From Planctomycetota bacterium (GTDB lineage: Bacteria > Planctomycetota > Brocadiia > Brocadiales > Brocadiaceae): 32,663 bases of DNA. This document shows, one piece after another, positions 1 through 6,285 of the stretch (the first letter of the stretch is position 1; every line of letters begins with the position of its first letter). The stretch covers positions 1-32,663 of the forward strand of contig VGXV01000038.1 of the NCBI GenBank assembly GCA_016873165.1, given 5' to 3'. The translations under genes were made by a program, and so were the position numbers. The notes beneath the pieces were generated by a model. The model ran no database searches. It saw only the letters and a list, made by a program, of their open reading frames with translations, and was not told the DNA's origin.

Positions 1-622
1 TGGGACTATTCATCTGGACACCGTCGACAAAAACAAGTGTTTGGGCAGCAGACGCCCCCCTTATAAACAAACTTGTAGTCCCTCCTATTCCTTGTGTCCT
101 TGTGACTTCAAGGCCGGGTACCTGGCGCAGGACGTCGAGTAACAGTGGCGCTTTGCTATTTTCAATGTCTTTTTGCGTAATAACAGATACAGAACTGCCA
201 ACATTTTTCAACGGCTGTTCAGTCCGTGTCGGCGTAATTACGGTTTCTTCCGTATATTTATTTTGCTCGCTTTGCTTCTCGTGCTGCAGTGGAATGTCTT
301 TCGGTGTTTCTGGTGAAGGTGGTTTATCCGGGGATAACGGTTTCTTTTCATCAGATGGTAACGATGGTTCTGTCTTGGTCTTTTCTGGAGTGTTTTTCCC
401 TTCCGGCTGTGATTGTATTACTTCTGTTAATTCCATCTCTCCTTCATGTTTTATTTCATCCCAAAATGCAGGTATTTCTTCCTTGTCTGGTATGAGAATA
501 ATAAATCTTTCTTCCGGAAAATGTCCGATTGGAACGGATTCTCCCGCCTTCTCTGTTGGCTCGGCACGGCAATTGCCGCTGAGTATTGAAATGAAAATTA
601 TTAAGATGAATAAATATTTCAT
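1..622 (-). CDS. TonB-dependent outer-membrane receptor (BtuB-like), N-terminal part, runs off the left edge
   Basis: The reading frame is open through the left edge; 207 residues are visible. The protein starts with a signal peptide (about residues 1-20, hydrophobic core after MKY, likely cleavage after CRA), then a Pro/Lys/Glu-rich region to about residue 122. A TonB-box-like segment (EETVITPTR, 125-133) follows. The plug domain then begins: VGSSVSVITQKDI, LLDVLRQVPGLEV, LFIRGASAAQTLVFVDGVQMN are classic plug motifs. Such receptors import scarce ligands through the outer membrane using TonB-ExbBD energy. Two cobalamin riboswitches upstream point to a corrinoid (BtuB role) or another B12-regulated substrate. 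The start ATG at 622 has AAGGAAGGA about 8 nt upstream. The roughly 100-residue spacer between signal peptide and TonB box is longer than in E. coli BtuB. The barrel is outside the window, so substrate is inferred from context only. Confidence 0.88.
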   Translation of the reverse strand, partial: MKYLFILIIFISILSGNCRAEPTEKAGESVPIGHFPEERFIILIPDKEEIPAFWDEIKHEGEMELTEVIQSQPEGKNTPEKTKTEPSLPSDEKKPLSPDKPPSPETPKDIPLQHEKQSEQNKYTEETVITPTRTEQPLKNVGSSVSVITQKDIENSKAPLLLDVLRQVPGLEVTRTQGIGGTTSLFIRGASAAQTLVFVDGVQMNSP

Positions 623-666
623 GCACATCCTTCCTTTCCCCTCGGAAATAAGAATTTAAGAAGAGA

Positions 667-862
667 GTGTAAGACAGGTCTCCTGGCTTTCGGGTCATCC
701 GACTCTCCGCGCCTTCCCAAAAAACCGTTTAATCAGTTTAAACCGTTCAAACCGTTTAACCGATTTTCCAGTGGCATTATGCGGATTTCGTCGCCGATTA
801 CAGTTGCGGGGCAGCTCCCGTTGCTCAAAAACAATGAGATGGGATTCCCTGGCTTCTTACAC
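667..862 (-). promoter_or_regulatory. Cobalamin riboswitch 1 (proximal to the TonB receptor)
   Basis: Read on the minus strand, this has the cobalamin riboswitch signature: AGCTGCCCCGCAACTGTAA, then the B12-box core GCCACTGG (769-775 on the complement), GGGAAGG, and the 3' segment GCCAGGAGACCTG. Closing helix P1 is visible as an 8-bp match between GTGTAAGA (855-862, complement) and TCTTACAC (667-674, complement). It ends 45 nt before the receptor start, and no intrinsic terminator lies between, so control of translation is the likelier output. A small TTTCC/GGAAA hairpin could include the Shine-Dalgarno region. The loop between the B12 box and GGGAAGG is enlarged by repeats of an ACGGTTTAA-like motif. 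Confidence 0.92.
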
Positions 863-983
863 ACAAATACAGATTATGTTAATTGAGTGTTACGTCGGTC
901 TTTTTTCCTCCTGTATGTATAAAATATTTTTTAAAAAATACGAGTACATTAAAAATTTCAGGCAAAATGCATAGTTTTCGTTT

Positions 984-1027
984 AAAAACAAAAAAACCCA
1001 TATCTCCGATGTTGAAGATATGGGTTT
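984..1027 (-). terminator. Intrinsic terminator between the two cobalamin riboswitches
   Basis: A perfect 12-bp stem (994-1005 with 1016-1027, 10-nt loop) is followed on the minus strand by a U-rich tract (complement of 984-993). It lies about 130 nt downstream of riboswitch 2 and upstream of riboswitch 1, so it can stop transcripts that start at the promoter near 1394-1422. It is probably the transcriptional expression platform of riboswitch 2, or the terminator of a tiny gene that ends at 1027. Confidence 0.8.
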
Positions 1028-1140
1028 CAATAGTCAAACACGTTTTTATTCTCAAGCCACAACAATAAATCAAACAGAGGCATCATAGAAACACCTGCGT
1101 TGTGTGACTTGAACTTGCCACCCTTCACCATCTTTACCAT
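1027..1140 (-). other. Possible micro-ORF (37 codons) between riboswitch 2 and the terminator
   Basis: An open frame begins MVKMVKGGKF at 1140 (an alternative ATG is at 1149) and ends DY-stop at 1027, exactly where the terminator stem begins. This spacing is what one expects for a very short riboswitch-controlled gene or leader peptide. Against it: there is no clear Shine-Dalgarno, no recognised family, and the same frame stays open backwards through the riboswitch itself, so an open frame here means little. It is reported as a candidate only. Confidence 0.2.
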
Positions 1141-1158
1141 CGAAGACATCGTGAAGCA

Positions 1159-1345
1159 ATTGCAGGCAGGTCTTCTGGCTTCCGGATCATTCTCCACATC
1201 ACACCTTCCCGGAAAGCTACAGCTTTCCAGTGGCGCTTCGTGATGTTCGTCCCCGGTTACAGCGGCGGGTCCGCTCCAATCCTCTGAGTGAGGCGTGGAT
1301 TCCCTTTTATTCTTTACCATGCAACAGGCAAAGAATACCTGCAAT
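1159..1345 (-). promoter_or_regulatory. Cobalamin riboswitch 2 (distal)
   Basis: On the minus strand the element shows CCGCCGCTGTAACCGGGGACGA, the B12-box core GCCACTGG (1228-1234, complement), GGGAAGGTG and the 3' segment GCCAGAAGACCTGCC. P1 is visible as ATTGCAGG (complement of 1338-1345) pairing with CCTGCAAT (complement of 1159-1166). It begins about 42 nt after the predicted start of the consensus promoter and is followed by an intrinsic terminator at 984-1027. Sequence divergence from riboswitch 1 outside the conserved core argues against a very recent duplication. Confidence 0.92.
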
Positions 1346-1393
1346 CAATATATTGTTTATTAAAAAGAACTGGTCTTACTGCTTTTCGGCGGG

Positions 1394-1422
1394 ATTATAC
1401 TTTGGGGTGCTTACATTGTCAA
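1394..1422 (-). promoter_or_regulatory. Consensus sigma-70 promoter driving the tandem riboswitch leader
   Basis: On the minus strand TTGACA (complement of 1417-1422) and TATAAT (complement of 1394-1399) are separated by exactly 17 nt: both hexamers and the spacing match the sigma-70 consensus perfectly. Transcription would start near 1387 and enter riboswitch 2 at 1345. No equally good promoter was seen between the two riboswitches, so this promoter may serve both. Confidence 0.85.
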
Positions 1423-1449
1423 ATTAAATTTTTGTCATGGATAAGAAAA

Positions 1450-1639
1450 TTCGTAACAATTTAGTTTTTTGAAAAAATCCGCCTGTAAGGGATATGATTT
1501 GTAGTGGCAAGGCGTGCCTTGCCTCGTAAAATATCCGCAATGGCAAGGCACGCCTTGCCACTACAAGAAAAAATATTTTCTTCCGTTATATAACAGGCGT
1601 CATATAAATATCCTTTTCAAAAAAGTAAATTGTTACGAA
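1450..1639. repeat. MITE-like 190-bp element with nested inverted repeats
   Basis: Outer inverted repeats at 1450-1475 and 1614-1639 match at 25 of 26 positions. Inside lies a second, perfect 25-bp inverted repeat (1499-1523 and 1542-1566), each arm of which contains an 8+2+8 palindrome GGCAAGGC-GT-GCCTTGCC. The element has no coding capacity and no clear target-site duplication. It fills most of the gap between the riboswitch promoter and the csp leader. The structure fits a miniature inverted-repeat element or a REP-type palindrome nested in one. Confidence 0.6.
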
Positions 1640-1740
1640 AATTCAAATGCCGTTTTCTGTTGCCAGGCAATGTAAATGGTGATACTTCCTGTTCATTACA
1701 GGCAGGCTTTGTTTAGTTGCCGTCAAAATAATTATTTCTC

Positions 1741-1768
1741 TTGCTTTCAGGATAATGTGTGATAATAT
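1741..1768 (+). promoter_or_regulatory. Possible promoter of the cold-shock gene
   Basis: TTGCTT (1741-1746) and TAATAT (1763-1768) are 16 nt apart. It is a moderate sigma-70 match about 140 nt upstream of the csp start, which would give a long leader, as is common for cold-shock genes. Other AT-rich matches nearby cannot be excluded. Confidence 0.3.
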
Positions 1769-1820
1769 TATATTTATTAATTGGTTGTGCTGTACCGTTG
1801 TATAGAGGAAAGTTTATAGC

Positions 1821-1856
1821 AAGGCTACAAGGTGTTACAACCTTGTAGCCTTTTTT
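1821..1856 (+). terminator. Terminator-like hairpin in the leader of the cold-shock gene
   Basis: A 13-bp perfect stem (1821-1833 with 1840-1852, 6-nt loop) is followed by a run of T (1851-1856): by structure a rho-independent terminator on the plus strand. No plus-strand gene lies upstream inside the window, so it more likely sits in the csp leader, 50 nt before the start codon, where it could act as an attenuator. It could also insulate csp from transcripts from further upstream. Confidence 0.7.
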
Positions 1857-1906
1857 AGTTTCTAAAGATAATTTTTTATTAATTATGAGAGGGGGTGATT
1901 TTAAGA

Positions 1907-2107
1907 ATGCCGAACGGGACCGTTAAATGGTTCAACGACTCAAAGGGTTTTGGTTTTATTTCTCAGGATAATGGAGAAGATGTATTTGTACACCAGACTG
2001 CTATTCAAAGTGAGGGTTTCAGGACTCTTGCTGAAGGCGATAAAGTAGAGTTTGAAGTCGTAAAAGACCAAAAGGGCTACAAAGCCACAAAAGTAGTCAA
2101 ATTATAA
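1907..2107 (+). CDS. csp: Cold-shock-domain protein (CspA family)
   Basis: A 66-residue single cold-shock domain, the usual length for the CspA family. RNP1 (KGFGFI, residues 17-22) and RNP2 (VFVHQ, about 29-33) are both intact, as is the N-terminal GTVKWFN motif. The protein is a cytoplasmic OB-fold single-stranded nucleic acid chaperone that melts RNA structure. ATG at 1907 was chosen because AGGGGGTGAT lies 8 nt upstream and MPNGTVKWF is the family's normal start; the upstream in-frame GTG at 1895 overlaps that Shine-Dalgarno. It appears monocistronic, with a terminator-like hairpin in its leader and a strong terminator about 100 nt downstream. Confidence 0.96.
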   Translation: MPNGTVKWFNDSKGFGFISQDNGEDVFVHQTAIQSEGFRTLAEGDKVEFEVVKDQKGYKATKVVKL

Positions 2108-2209
2108 ATATATTTATGAGCATACTCGTATATTTTGCCGCATATAAAATGATATGAAAGGTTGTTTATTGAAAATATAGAGTAAAAATATTGTTATAAT
2201 TGAGACACA

Positions 2210-2253
2210 AAAGACCCCAATAATTTTTTACAGTTATTGGGGTCTTTCTTTTT
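2210..2253 (+). terminator. Intrinsic terminator after the cold-shock gene
   Basis: A perfect 14-bp stem (2210-2223 with 2234-2247) with a 10-nt loop is followed by a T-rich tail. A TATAAT at 2195-2200 lies just before it, so a transcript starting about 2207 would begin with this hairpin; a leader or small-RNA role is therefore possible, though termination of csp is the simplest reading. Confidence 0.85.
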
Positions 2254-2311
2254 CATGGAAAACGTAGTATAAGATTTATTGATGGGTGATCACGAGTAGC
2301 ACAGGAATAAA

Positions 2312-3640
2312 ATGAGCAACGTTATGCATGCATGTTTAAAAAAAATATGGATAGCGCTTTTTGCCGTGTTTATAAGCATATTTTCCGCGCAACTATTCTC
2401 TCCCCGTGTGTGTTTTTCAAGTGAGGCGGAACAAGACCGGCTTTTGCAGGATTTAACCAGCGGTGATGTTTTTGTGGATACGGAAGAAGATGTACAACTG
2501 GTGACGGAGTATGTTTGCCAGAATGGGCATGTGCATAACGAGAAGGGCGATCTTGGCAAATGTGGTGTGTGCGGGTTAGGGTTGAAGGAGGTTATTCACG
2601 GGAAAAAACTCTCGCGGCGCGAAAACATTTCTGAAAGGATTGAGTATTTAACGGAAGAAATAGCAGAAAAACGGTTTCTTTTTGGCATCAGCAGCACAGG
2701 GATTTTACAACAGATACTTCATGGATATGGCGGACATGGTTTTACCGCGGAAGGATCTGTCGACCTGCTTTTTATTTACCGGCCGTTTGGCAATATGACT
2801 CTTTTTCTGGATTTGGAAGGCATCGGGGGCAACGGGCCCGATGAATATATTGACAGCATTTCCGGGCTCAATGACGATGCGGGAGACTTTCAGGAAGAAA
2901 ACGGCGGCGAACGCTTGTCAGTGCGCGAAGCATGGTGCGAATTGGGTTTCTTTAAGAACCAATTGACATTGGTAATGGGGAAAATAGATTTGACGAACTA
3001 CTTTGACAGTAATGCGGTTGCAAACGATGAGACCACCCAATTTATTACCAGTGTATTTGTAAATAACGCAACGTTAGAGGTTCCGGTAAACGGACCAGGA
3101 ATAGCATCCACGTATGAATTTGGCGGAGGTGTGTATTTTGGGCTGGGATTGCAAAGTTCTGATGACGTTGAATCAGGCAGAACTCATGGAATGTATGGAA
3201 TCGGGGAAATGGGCATTAACTCGTATAAACTGTTTAACCTTGAAGGCAATCTTCGCTTCTGGGGAAAAATGAACGAAGGGCAGGCAAATAATAAAGGGTT
3301 AGGAATAAGCATCGACCAGCAAATATCCGAATCAGTGTTTGCCTTCGTGCGGTATGGTATTAATGAAAGGGATGGCGCAGAGGTTAAAAGCGCATGGAGT
3401 TCCGGGCTTGAAATGCATCATCCTGTTAATTCACGCCAGGACGATAAGACGTCCCTTGCCTTTGGAAGAACAAAAGCGGTAAATGGGAGCGAAGAGTTTG
3501 TTACGGAAATGTATTATAAATTTGTTATTAATAAACATTTTTCCATTACTCCATCAATACAAACTATTTTCGACCCTGTAGGACTCGACGACAGAGATGT
3601 GGTAACCCTTATGGGACTGAGGACTCAGTTGGAATTCTGA
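2312..3640 (+). CDS. OprB-type outer-membrane porin with an N-terminal Cys/His metal-binding-like motif
   Basis: 442 residues. A long basic-hydrophobic N-terminus (about 1-36) is a signal peptide. Residues 68-92 hold C-x3-H-x-H-x8-C-x2-C (Cys69, His73, His75, Cys84, Cys87), closely resembling the small heavy-metal-binding domain (YTCPMHPE...GKCPxCGMDL) found on copper ATPases and efflux proteins. From about residue 120 to the C-terminal Phe it is a beta-barrel of the carbohydrate-selective porin (OprB) type, with REAWCELGFFKNQLTL, GKIDLTNYFDSN and NDETTQF characteristic of the family. OprB porins form outer-membrane channels for sugars or other solutes; here the motif hints at metal handling, which is inference. 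AGGA precedes the ATG at a usual distance. It appears to be a single-gene unit; the promoter is not obvious. Confidence 0.82.
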   Translation: MSNVMHACLKKIWIALFAVFISIFSAQLFSPRVCFSSEAEQDRLLQDLTSGDVFVDTEEDVQLVTEYVCQNGHVHNEKGDLGKCGVCGLGLKEVIHGKKLSRRENISERIEYLTEEIAEKRFLFGISSTGILQQILHGYGGHGFTAEGSVDLLFIYRPFGNMTLFLDLEGIGGNGPDEYIDSISGLNDDAGDFQEENGGERLSVREAWCELGFFKNQLTLVMGKIDLTNYFDSNAVANDETTQFITSVFVNNATLEVPVNGPGIASTYEFGGGVYFGLGLQSSDDVESGRTHGMYGIGEMGINSYKLFNLEGNLRFWGKMNEGQANNKGLGISIDQQISESVFAFVRYGINERDGAEVKSAWSSGLEMHHPVNSRQDDKTSLAFGRTKAVNGSEEFVTEMYYKFVINKHFSITPSIQTIFDPVGLDDRDVVTLMGLRTQLEF

Positions 3641-3868
3641 TAAAAAAGTGTTTTCTCTGATTGCATCAATAGAAGTATTCTCTTTTCGATAGTAGTAAAA
3701 GTGGCGACAAATACTATTCTTACGCCTTTTCCCGAAGAAGGGACATCATAAATCAGGACAAACCATTTGCAGATTTACATTCCTTACGACAACAATTCTT
3801 TATTAACCCGACTTTCGCAATTCGCGCCGAAAAGCGGTTATTTTTAGAAAAAACTCCGAAAAAAGGGC
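3641..3868. other. Non-coding gap after the porin gene
   Basis: No convincing gene, RNA or strong terminator is seen between the porin stop and the MITE target duplication. The remaining gap up to fliA (3869-4155) is the mobile element described separately. Confidence 0.5.
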
Positions 3869-3876
3869 TTTAAAAC

Positions 3877-4148
3877 GGGTGCATTCCCGATTTTTTGTAA
3901 CTTCTGCCATGTTTTAATAAAACGTACAGCCTTATAAGGGTGGATTAAGCGGGCCGAATCCACCATTCATGCGATAATCGTTGGTGGATACGGCGCAAAA
4001 ACCAGCGCCTTTATCCACCCTACCCACACCGATTGAAATTTTAAATCTTAAATTTTAAATTTTAGATTAATGGTAATTTAAAATCCAAAATTCAAAATTC
4101 AACATTTCTGAATCCCATAAACGGTTACAAAAAATCGGGAATGCACCC
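3877..4148. mobile_element. MITE with 25-bp perfect terminal inverted repeats and 8-bp target duplication
   Basis: Terminal inverted repeats at 3877-3901 and 4124-4148 are perfect over 25 bp. TTTAAAAC occurs directly outside both ends (3869-3876 and 4149-4156), a textbook 8-bp target-site duplication. The 272-bp element encodes nothing. Its core (from 3940) begins with palindromic segments (TGGATT...AATCCA and GGTGGATA...TATCCACC), then an AT-rich tail of TTTAAATTTTAAA and AAAATTCAAAATTC repeats. The target duplication includes the last base of the fliA stop codon. The inward-reading end, GGGTGCATTCCCGATTTTTT, is a weak hairpin plus T-run and might serve as the fliA terminator. A partial copy is at 10609-10810. 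Confidence 0.85.
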
Positions 4149-4155
4149 TTTAAAA

Positions 4156-4920
4156 CTATCTTAGAGTAACCTTGTTTATTTTTGAACGGAGCATATATAA
4201 GCCCTGATGGTGAAGTTGAGAAACCCGGGATTCTGAAATGTCTAATAACTGGCTGATTTCCTTTAACATCATACCTTCATAATAATAAAGACTTATTACC
4301 AATTTTTCACGCTTCGGCAATTCTTTAATTGCTTCAATCAACAATTCTTTTTCTTCTTCTGACTCCAGATTGCTCAAAGGATCACAAAACTTCGAATCTG
4401 CGAATTGCTTTCCCGCACTCTCTTTACCACCACTTTCCTCCGATTTTGCATTTATTTCTTCGAGGGAAAGAAACATGCCAAAATTAATCTCTGTCAATAA
4501 TTTTTCCCATTCGGCAGTGTCAATATTCAGTTCCGCCGCAACTTCTTCCGGGAGTGGAGGTCTGTTTAATTTTTGTTCCAGCGTGGCATATGTTTCTCTG
4601 GCCAATGAAACCTTATCACGAACAGAGCGCGGCAGCCAATCCTGTGCCCGTAAATAATCCAATATTGCCCCGCGGATTCTGGAAACAGCGAATGTCCCGA
4701 ACTTAGTATCCTTACAGGGATCAAACCTTTCCGACGCTTCCAGCAAGCCAATAACACCATATTCGACAAGATCATCTTTCTCGACAAAAGAAGGCAAATA
4801 AATGCTAAATTTATTTACTACATACTTTACCAATGAAAGATTTTCAGTAACCAATCTTTCTCTGTCCAGCATATCTTTATTCGTGTAATTTGACTTTTCC
4901 CTGTTTTTTTTAACCATCAT
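4156..4920 (-). CDS. fliA: Flagellar RNA polymerase sigma factor FliA (sigma-28)
   Basis: 254 residues, normal for FliA. Region 2 is clear (LVKYVVNKF, DDLVEYGVIGLLEASERFDP, FGTFAVSRIRGAILDYLR), as is the FliA/WhiG-specific AQDWLPRSVR; region 3 (LNRPPLPEEVAAELN) and the region 4 helix-turn-helix (LKEISQLLDISESRVSQLHHQGL) follow. It directs core polymerase to late flagellar and chemotaxis promoters and is normally held by the anti-sigma factor FlgM; no flgM was seen in the window. There are two adjacent ATG codons, and the first (4920) is used here. It is the last gene of the minus-strand flagellar array. A MITE is inserted immediately after its stop codon without altering the protein. Confidence 0.95.
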   Translation of the reverse strand: MMVKKNREKSNYTNKDMLDRERLVTENLSLVKYVVNKFSIYLPSFVEKDDLVEYGVIGLLEASERFDPCKDTKFGTFAVSRIRGAILDYLRAQDWLPRSVRDKVSLARETYATLEQKLNRPPLPEEVAAELNIDTAEWEKLLTEINFGMFLSLEEINAKSEESGGKESAGKQFADSKFCDPLSNLESEEEKELLIEAIKELPKREKLVISLYYYEGMMLKEISQLLDISESRVSQLHHQGLYMLRSKINKVTLR

Positions 4921-4985
4921 AGTTTTTTCAGGTTCTGTAATTTGTCAGTTTGAGAAAATCGATAAAAGTTCATTCTCTTATGCCA

Positions 4986-5258
4986 CTACTTTTTTTCACC
5001 ATTGCCAGTCATTTCCAACTCATCTGTTGCAGATTGTCCGGCCTCGTCTTCTCCGTGGTGTTTTTGTATTGCAGTGGCAAAAACACCCAGCAAATATTTT
5101 AAGAAAAAATGGCTTATAATACCAGTAATTCCGGCAATTATAATGCTTCTGATTGCCAGCGTGGGCAATGATACCTTTGCATTCAATCCAAGGAAACAAG
5201 AAGCGAAAAATACAAATATTATGAAATATATCCGTGCCCGGGCTAAAACCTGTTCCAT
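4986..5258 (-). CDS. Small two-TM membrane protein between flhG and fliA, function unknown
   Basis: 90 residues, not a family I recognise. Two hydrophobic segments (about 10-27 and 34-62, the second perhaps a long or split helix) are followed by a hydrophilic, acidic C-terminal tail (about 66-90, HHGEDEAGQ...GEKK). Both termini are predicted on the same side of the membrane. The ATG at 5258 has GGGAG about 9 nt upstream. It is co-directional with, and closely spaced between, flhG (85 nt) and fliA (65 nt), so it is probably cotranscribed and linked to flagellar regulation or placement. No other frame in this stretch gives a better candidate. Confidence 0.7.
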   Translation of the reverse strand: MEQVLARARIYFIIFVFFASCFLGLNAKVSLPTLAIRSIIIAGITGIISHFFLKYLLGVFATAIQKHHGEDEAGQSATDELEMTGNGEKK

Positions 5259-5343
5259 GCAACCAATGCTCCCTTTTTTGTATTTTATGTAATCCTATAA
5301 CAGTATTTCAATTCTCTCTTCCAGGCAATCTTTCTCTGTAAGA

Positions 5344-6186
5344 TTATTCATTAAGTATTGATGAATGAGTAATTCTTCTAAAGTAGTCCCCAACACCAAG
5401 GGATTGTGATGCATCATTATTTTTTAAAAGTGTGGCAGCCAGTTTATTAAGGCAACTGGTTGCTTTTGTGCTGGGATAAACTGTTGTAAAAGGTTTTTGC
5501 ATACGAGTTGCGATTGAAACATTCTGATCGTGAAGCATATATCCGACATATTCCAGTTTCACATCAAGAAACCGCTGCGATACCAATGCTATTTTTTTCA
5601 CAGTGGAATCCGCTTCTTCCTTGCTATCCGAATGATTTACAAACAACTTAATCGTTGCATTTTTCCTTTTTCTCGAAAGAACTTTTATCATAGCGTATGC
5701 ATCTGTTATCGCCGTTGGCTCAGGCGTTGTAATAAGCAATATTTCATTTGACGCCAAAACAAAATTCAATACGTCCGAGGAAATACCGGCGCCTGTGTCT
5801 ACAATCATAATATCCACTTCCTCATCCAATCCGCTGAAGCTTTTATAAAGTTGTTCTTTCTGGCTTTCATTTAGATTCGCCAATCCCTCAATGCCGGAAC
5901 TTGCGGGCACAATCTTTATACCCTCAGGTCCTTCAACAATTATCTCTTTTATTTCTTTGCGCCCCTCAATAGCGTCCTGCAACGTATATTCAGGATGTAT
6001 CCCCAGTAAAATATCGACATTGGCAAGACCTAAGTCAAGGTCTACCAACAAAATCTTTTTTTTGTATTTTCTCATAACTATTGCAATATTTGTGGCAATG
6101 TTCGTTTTTCCAACACCGCCCTTGCCGCTCGTAATTGCGATAGTTCTCACAGCAGAAAGACCTGCCGCTATATTTTGGTTTTCCAT
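5344..6186 (-). CDS. flhG: FlhG (FleN/YlxH) MinD-like ATPase controlling flagellar number
   Basis: 280 residues. The deviant Walker A P-loop of the MinD/ParA family (SGKGGVGKTN, about residues 20-29) and the following NIAIVMRK, VDLDLGLANVDILLGI and Walker B-like MIVDTGAGIS segments identify FlhG. The family binds ATP, dimerises on the membrane and limits flagellum number by acting on FlhF and on FliM/FliN and transcription factors. The ATG at 6186 is chosen (MENQNIAAGL); GTG codons at 6189 and 6207 are in frame, and GGAGGT lies 13 nt upstream of the ATG, or 10 nt upstream of the GTG at 6189, so the exact start is uncertain. Its usual partner gene flhF is absent: flhA follows directly 99 nt upstream. 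Confidence 0.93.
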   Translation of the reverse strand: MENQNIAAGLSAVRTIAITSGKGGVGKTNIATNIAIVMRKYKKKILLVDLDLGLANVDILLGIHPEYTLQDAIEGRKEIKEIIVEGPEGIKIVPASSGIEGLANLNESQKEQLYKSFSGLDEEVDIMIVDTGAGISSDVLNFVLASNEILLITTPEPTAITDAYAMIKVLSRKRKNATIKLFVNHSDSKEEADSTVKKIALVSQRFLDVKLEYVGYMLHDQNVSIATRMQKPFTTVYPSTKATSCLNKLAATLLKNNDASQSLGVGDYFRRITHSSILNE

Positions 6187-6285
6187 CACGTTGCGCAATA
6201 CCTCCACGGGTAAAACTTATCTAACGACTCAACTCAAAAGTAAAATAAAGAATATCTCCATACTCCGTTAAGTTCCTTTTTATTC

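Noticed and set aside
102-659. Plus-strand 185-codon open frame
   Set aside because: It is antisense to the TonB receptor, whose plug motifs are unmistakable on the minus strand.
1150-1344. Upstream half of the minus-strand open frame 1027-1344
   Set aside because: It is a translation of the riboswitch 2 aptamer; only the short part after the aptamer is kept as a candidate.
2290-2559. Minus-strand 89-codon frame
   Set aside because: Shadow of the porin gene's signal peptide and metal-motif region, with no ribosome binding site.
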